In this document: in pieces, positions 34,811-38,884 of the stretch
Layout: the number at the start of each line of letters is the position of its first letter
Numbering within the stretch: the first letter of the stretch is position 1
Assembly: GCF_024102715.1 (NCBI RefSeq)
Contig: NZ_JAGFJM010000053.1
Span: 1-38,884 of the forward strand
DNA length: 38,884 bases
Reading direction: 5' to 3'
Source of the DNA: Nitrosomonas communis
Lineage (GTDB): Bacteria; Pseudomonadota; Gammaproteobacteria; Burkholderiales; Nitrosomonadaceae
Made by a program: the position numbers and the translations under genes
The notes under the pieces: model-generated
What the model saw: the letters and a program-made list of their open reading frames with translations, nothing else
What the model was told of the DNA's origin: nothing
Database searches by the model: none

Positions 34811-35620
34811 CTAACCAAAACGTCCCGTAATATAATCTTCTGTTTGTTTGTTCTTTGGTTTGATAAAAATTGTATCTGTCATATCAAATTCGATTAACTG
34901 ACCTAAGTACATATAAGCGGTATAGTCCGATACTCGTGCTGCCTGTTGCATATTATGTGTTACGATAAGTATCGTTACTTTATTTTTAAGGTCAGCGATT
35001 AATTCTTCGATACTCGCAGTTGCAATTGGATCAAGTGCTGACGTAGGTTCGTCAAATAATAATATTTCAGGATCAGTTGCAAGTGCCCTCGCTATACATA
35101 ATCGCTGCTGTTGTCCACCAGATAAGTTAAAAGCAAGATCATTCAACCGATCTTTGACTTCGTCCCATAATGCCGCATTACGTAATGCATCCTCTACTTT
35201 TTCATCTAGCATTGCACGTTGCTTGATACCCCTCACTCTCAATCCATAGGCAACGTTTTCATAGATTGATTTGGGAAAAGGGTTCGGCTTCTGGAATACC
35301 ATGCTGATACGCATTCTTACCTCGATCGGATCGATATCCGGCGAGAGAATATTCTCGTTGTCTGGATATAGAACGATATTACCTTCATAGCGATTGCCAG
35401 GGTAAAGATCATGCATGCGATTAAAGCATCGCAGAAAAGTAGATTTGCCACAACCGGATGGACCGATCAGGGCCGTTACCTGCTTCTCATGCAACACCAT
35501 ATCAATATTTTTCAGTGCATTAAAGCCCCCATAATAAAAACTCAAATTCTTAACTAACGATTTATGTTGTCCAGGGGAAGTGCTGTTTGCTTCAGATTCT
35601 GCTATAGTATTTTTCACCAT
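34811..35620 (-). CDS. pstB: Phosphate ABC transporter ATP-binding protein
   Basis: A 269-residue PstB. Walker [10 protein letters not shown], the Q-loop [17 protein letters not shown] with the PstB-typical KPNPFPKS, the signature [16 protein letters not shown], Walker [16 protein letters not shown], and the C-terminal [18 protein letters not shown] are all present. It powers high-affinity phosphate import through PstC and PstA. Its start overlaps the pstA stop by 7 bp. The usual phoU does not follow; about 200 bp later the YraN gene ends from the other direction. Confidence 0.97.
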   Translation of the reverse strand: MVKNTIAESEANSTSPGQHKSLVKNLSFYYGGFNALKNIDMVLHEKQVTALIGPSGCGKSTFLRCFNRMHDLYPGNRYEGNIVLYPDNENILSPDIDPIEVRMRISMVFQKPNPFPKSIYENVAYGLRVRGIKQRAMLDEKVEDALRNAALWDEVKDRLNDLAFNLSGGQQQRLCIARALATDPEILLFDEPTSALDPIATASIEELIADLKNKVTILIVTHNMQQAARVSDYTAYMYLGQLIEFDMTDTIFIKPKNKQTEDYITGRFG

Positions 35621-36540
35621 TTGATTTTTTTACGCATGCGATAGCGCAGATAAATAGCCAATGCATTCATCGCTAGTGTCATAACAACTAATATCAATCC
35701 TGCCGCTGCTGCATTAAACTGAAATGCCTCTTCGGGACGTGATACCCAATTAAACATCTGTATTGGCATCACTGTAAAAGGTGCCGCCAGCCACTCAAAA
35801 GATATGAATGGAAATTCGCTTTTTATTGGAGGCGGGGGGAGAAATGCAATGAAAGTCAATGCACCAATTGTGATAATAGGCGCTGTTTCACCAATAGCCC
35901 GGGCTAATCCAATTATTATTCCTGTCAAAATGCCAGGGGCAGAATAGGGTAATAAATGATCTGCGACTGTTTCCCACTTAGTAGCGCCTAACGCATAAGA
36001 GCCTTCGCGGATTACTACAGGAATAGATCGTATCGCCTCACGTGTAGCAACAATAACAATGGGCAGAATCAATAGAGCGAGCGTCAACCCCGCCGCTAAA
36101 ATACTCTGTCCAAGACCCAATTGATAAACAAATAACCCAAGCGCCAATAAACCATAGATAATAGAAGGCACTCCTGCCAGATTGGTAACGTTAATTTCAA
36201 TTAGCTCGGTAAATAAATTTTTAGATGCATATTCTTCCAGATATACACCTGCTGCTATCCCGAGTGGTACTGCCGTTATTGCTGTCACCAGCATTACTAG
36301 CGTCGTTCCAACCCATGCTGAAAGTATTCCTGCTGATTCCGGGCGGCGTGAAGGAAACGAAGTAAAAAATTCCCAAGATAAACGAGGCGCGCCATCTATG
36401 AGCATTTGTGTAAATAAAGCCATAAATGTCAGTAAAGCTATCATTAAGACAAACACACCTGCAATTAAAAAAATCAAATCCCAACGCTTATGCCGCGCAA
36501 TAATAGTGCGTAGTTCTTCTAATTTCTTTTCATCGCTCAT
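35614..36540 (-). CDS. pstA: Phosphate ABC transporter permease PstA
   Basis: A permease of 308 residues from the ATG at 36540 (a GTG three codons upstream is possible). Six membrane helices and the conserved loop [25 protein letters not shown] with the PstA-type [17 protein letters not shown] are visible. It forms the channel with PstC. A 144-bp gap separates it from pstC, longer than in most pst operons, with no obvious terminator or gene in it. Confidence 0.95.
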   Translation of the reverse strand: MSDEKKLEELRTIIARHKRWDLIFLIAGVFVLMIALLTFMALFTQMLIDGAPRLSWEFFTSFPSRRPESAGILSAWVGTTLVMLVTAITAVPLGIAAGVYLEEYASKNLFTELIEINVTNLAGVPSIIYGLLALGLFVYQLGLGQSILAAGLTLALLILPIVIVATREAIRSIPVVIREGSYALGATKWETVADHLLPYSAPGILTGIIIGLARAIGETAPIITIGALTFIAFLPPPPIKSEFPFISFEWLAAPFTVMPIQMFNWVSRPEEAFQFNAAAAGLILVVMTLAMNALAIYLRYRMRKKIKW

Positions 36541-36684
36541 AAACACCACTGCTTATTCACAATAAAGTTTTTATTAAATTACTTAACAAAGCTTATTCTT
36601 AAATAATAACGTTAGGTTTTATTTCATTCAGGCATCACTTTAAACAGATCTTGATCCAACCCTAAAATTGTAAACCATCTTTTT

Positions 36685-37632
36685 TTAATATGTTTCACGA
36701 TAACGTTTACGTAATAAATGACCAAGAATGTTAAAAGTCAATGTAATCAACAATAATGTGAGCCCTGCTGCAAAAATTGTTTGATAACCAATACTGCCAT
36801 GGGGCAAATCACCTAAGCTTACCTGAACGATATAAGCAGTGATTGTTGCAGCTTGTTCCATTGGATTCCAAGTCAAATTTGGCTGCATGCCAGCCGCTAT
36901 GGCGACAACCATAGTTTCGCCTACCGCACGTGAAATTCCTAAAATATAAGCAGCTGCAATACCTGAAAAAGCAGCTGGCATCACAACTTTGATAGCAGTT
37001 TGAAATCTTGTCGCACCCATAGCATAAGAACCTTCCCGTAAATGCATAGGTACAGAACGCATCGCATCCTCAGTCATGGAACTCACATAGGGAATAATCA
37101 TGATTCCCATTACCAGCCCCGCTGATAACAAGCTAAATCCTGGTAACTTTGGAAAAATCATCTGCAATAATGGTGTCACAAATAAGAGAGCGAAATAACC
37201 ATAAACGATAGTGGGAATACCGCCTAATAATTCAAGAAATGGTTTTGCGGTCTCCCTTACTGTATATGAGGCAAATTCAGAAAGATAAATAGCAATGGTT
37301 GTACCTAATGGAAGCGCGACCAGAAGAGCTATAGCAGAACTTACTACTGTGCCCGAAACCAGCGGAAGTATACCATAATGTGCATTATCAAATAGCGGAG
37401 TCCATTGCGTGTCAGTAAGAAATTCCCAAACTGAAACATGCTGAAAAAATATATATGACTCTTTTATCAACATGAAAACAATAGAAAAAGTAATTAGAAC
37501 CGAAAAAAAAGCTGCTAAAAATAACAGCAGCTCTATAATTTTTTCTTTTAAGTGGCGTTTATAGCTATAGCGAAGACTACTTGTTGCTCTGTCTTTTTTC
37601 CTACATGTACTCTTTACATTTTTGGAATACAT
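36685..37632 (-). CDS. pstC: Phosphate ABC transporter permease PstC
   Basis: A 315-residue permease. A basic N-terminal tail (about 1-30) precedes six membrane helices. The EAA-like loop EDAMRSVPMHLREGSYAMGATRFQ and GISRAVGETMVVAIAAGMQPN are diagnostic of PstC. It is first in the pstCAB unit. The phosphate-binding protein gene pstS, normally just upstream, is not here; the 425 bp upstream hold only regulatory-looking sequence. Confidence 0.96.
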   Translation of the reverse strand: MYSKNVKSTCRKKDRATSSLRYSYKRHLKEKIIELLLFLAAFFSVLITFSIVFMLIKESYIFFQHVSVWEFLTDTQWTPLFDNAHYGILPLVSGTVVSSAIALLVALPLGTTIAIYLSEFASYTVRETAKPFLELLGGIPTIVYGYFALLFVTPLLQMIFPKLPGFSLLSAGLVMGIMIIPYVSSMTEDAMRSVPMHLREGSYAMGATRFQTAIKVVMPAAFSGIAAAYILGISRAVGETMVVAIAAGMQPNLTWNPMEQAATITAYIVQVSLGDLPHGSIGYQTIFAAGLTLLLITLTFNILGHLLRKRYRETY

Positions 37633-37646
37633 ATTATTTTTCTAAA

Positions 37647-37702
37647 TTACAAATTTATTTTGACTTTTATACTGAGATAAAACGGTTACAAATTTATGAA
37701 AG
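37647..37702 (-). promoter_or_regulatory. Possible Pho box and repeats upstream of pstC
   Basis: On the minus strand CTTTCATAAATTTGTAAC (37702-37685) matches 13 of 18 bases of the Pho-box consensus. The 12-mer ATAAATTTGTAA appears twice (37697-37686 and 37658-37647), 39 bp apart, perhaps two PhoB half-sites on adjacent turns. Control by PhoB is inferred. The rest of 37703-37980 shows no gene. Confidence 0.45.
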
Positions 37703-37980
37703 ACACTCTCACTCTATCTGCCTCTGGAACATTAACGTAGAATTTCGAAGAAATATCAGAAATCAATTCTTTATTTGCATTACTTCTTGCGGTACGGCTT
37801 AATAATCATATTTTTATTAAACAATACCTGTTCCTCAATCCATGGCAGATATTTTTTCTATATGAACTAGAAACTGCAAACTAATCTTTTTTGCTTTCCA
37901 AGTTGTCAACCTATATATGAAGTATATTTACGCTGCACTTAGTTAAGTTTTTCAATTCGTTTCTAATTTGCCAAATCTCA

Positions 37981-38014
37981 ATCGGCACTTCACTTCAATA
38001 AATGAAGTGCCGAT
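37981..38014 (-). terminator. Strong hairpin downstream of cycB
   Basis: A 12-bp perfect stem ATCGGCACTTCA / TGAAGTGCCGAT with a ten-base loop, about 44 bp after the cycB stop. It lacks a T-run, so it may be a terminator or a 3' end stabiliser. It separates the cytochrome cluster from the pst region. Confidence 0.65.
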
Positions 38015-38057
38015 ATCTTAAGCTTAGAGATGAAAACTTCTCTTCACTCAAATCCAC

Positions 38058-38756
38058 TCAATCCTCGTCCTCATCAGTGGCGCCTTCTTCATCAGCAGCT
38101 TCTTCTTTATCACCTTCTCCGCTTTCTTCTTCACTTTCTTCAGCCTCGTCATCTTCCTCTTCATCGTCATCTTCGTCTTCGTCTTCCTCTGGCTTCAATA
38201 CCATCTTGCCAGCTGCCAGACTCGCATTCAAATCAGTTTTCGCGACTTCTTCATGCACCAGATTCTGATGGCAATCTATACAGGTTGCACCTTCAGTTTC
38301 CATTTTCTTATGTTCTGCCTGAGCACTTTCTCCCGGTGGTTGAGGATTCTTATGACATGTCCTGCAGGTGATACTATCCCATTTCTTGAGATTCATCCGC
38401 GCATCATGCGCCATGATTAATCTGCGCTCATTAAATTTTTCCAGCGTCGAGTAGTCATTAACCAGCTCGAGATAAAGCTCCCTCGCGCCATCCACAACAT
38501 GCGTGGCTACCGCCAGATGGAAATTCTCCACTCCTTGCGGAATATGGCAATCCTTACAGCCAGGATTAACACCCAATGCACCATAATGTGTTGATTGCTT
38601 CAATTCTTCTTGCGGATAAGTCATCGAGTGGCAGCTCGTACAGAATTCTTCGGTGGAAAGTGCTGCTTCCCCCCCAAATACGACTGCTACCAGAACTATT
38701 CCCAGCAGTGTTCCAATTAATAGGCTACCTATCGATCCTTTTTGTAGTGCGGTCAT
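38058..38756 (-). CDS. cycB: Tetraheme c-type cytochrome cM552, NapC/NrfH family, with acidic tail
   Basis: A 232-residue membrane-anchored quinol-oxidising-type cytochrome. An N-terminal helix (about 9-28) is followed by four heme sites: CTSCH at 39-43, CKDCH at 67-71, CRTCH at 131-135 and CIDCH at 159-163. In ammonia oxidisers this protein is thought to take electrons from hydroxylamine oxidoreductase via c554 into the quinone pool. The ATG overlaps the upstream cycA stop (TGATG). The last 45 residues hold 32 Asp/Glu, encoded by runs of GAA/GAC/GAT triplets; this tail is periplasmic and unlike the rest of the family. A GTG one codon upstream is an alternative start. Confidence 0.93.
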   Translation of the reverse strand: MTALQKGSIGSLLIGTLLGIVLVAVVFGGEAALSTEEFCTSCHSMTYPQEELKQSTHYGALGVNPGCKDCHIPQGVENFHLAVATHVVDGARELYLELVNDYSTLEKFNERRLIMAHDARMNLKKWDSITCRTCHKNPQPPGESAQAEHKKMETEGATCIDCHQNLVHEEVAKTDLNASLAAGKMVLKPEEDEDEDDDEEEDDEAEESEEESGEGDKEEAADEEGATDEDED

Positions 38757-38884
38757 CACTCTTTTCCTTTCTTATCGTCTTTTTCAGCTACTTTGGCATT
38801 AGCCTGGAATTCATCGTGATACTTGAATTTGGGCTCGCCTGTGAAAACGCCGTCCAGTTTGTAATGTTCATGCATCGCCTTGAC
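38756..38884 (-). CDS. cycA: Cytochrome c554, C-terminal fragment
   Basis: The last 42 codons of a gene cut by the right window edge, ending in EFQANAKVAEKDDKKGKE and TGA. No heme motif is in the visible part. HYKLDGVFTGEPKFKYHDEF and the immediate downstream cycB give the identity: cycA precedes cycB in hao clusters. The lysine-rich end contrasts with the acidic tail of CycB. Identification rests mainly on context. Confidence 0.75.
   Translation of the reverse strand, partial: VKAMHEHYKLDGVFTGEPKFKYHDEFQANAKVAEKDDKKGKE

Noticed and set aside
1-38884. Insertion sequences, integrases or prophage genes
   Set aside because: No transposase, integrase or phage structural gene was found on either strand, and no terminal inverted repeats with target duplications were seen.

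Overview
This window most likely comes from an ammonia-oxidising betaproteobacterium, Nitrosomonas or a close relative. The right edge carries the end of a cytochrome c554 gene (cycA) followed by a tetraheme NapC/NrfH-family cytochrome (cycB, cM552), a pair typical of the hao clusters of these organisms. The CRISPR locus at the left contains a member of the NE0113 family, which is named after a Nitrosomonas europaea gene. Two TonB-dependent receptors, several Fur-like sites and a bfd-bfr pair fit an iron-hungry chemolithotroph.

Region 1 (1-5160, +) is one end of a CRISPR-Cas locus, probably type III. It holds the 3' end of cas6, an array of 11 identical 36-bp repeats, an unusual cas2-cas1-cas2 block, and two CARF-type accessory genes: a Card1/Can2-like nuclease and an NE0113-family ring-nuclease-like protein with a probable winged-helix tail. 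The interference module (cas10 and RAMP genes) must lie to the left, if it exists. Region 2 (5206-8945) is an oxidative/electrophile-stress type operon on the minus strand (doxX, pirin, osmC, membrane protein). A divergent LysR regulator shares a short, palindrome-rich promoter with it, and a small membrane protein gene follows. Region 3 (8988-11250) has an RTX protein with a lamin-tail-like N-terminus, a lipoprotein c-type cytochrome and tRNA-Lys. Region 4 (11449-15739, -) is housekeeping: fmdB, aspS and nudB, then manC/algA. About 0.8 kb without a recognisable gene follows.

Region 5 (about 16.5-32.2 kb) is the richest part, an iron-centred island. It holds bfd-bfr, a TonB-dependent siderophore receptor with an STN signalling domain, an internally duplicated exported protein I do not recognise, a small RTX protein, a three-part TPR/LicD-like/cytidylyltransferase fusion, a FecA-like receptor, and a complete ABC-permease/ATPase/HlyD/NodT-type tripartite exporter. 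Fur-like sites precede bfd, the duplicated protein, the RTX/fusion divergon and the FecA-like receptor. My inference is that the island couples iron uptake and storage with secretion or surface decoration. The duplicated protein and the fusion are the best candidates for something undescribed.

Region 6 (32252-34602) is housekeeping: pyrC, rsmI and a YraN-family nuclease. Region 7 (34811-37632, -) is pstCAB without pstS or phoU beside it, with a possible Pho box upstream. Region 8 (38058-38884, -) is cycB, with a strongly acidic C-terminal tail, and the end of cycA. All product names are from reading the sequence; no database search was run.
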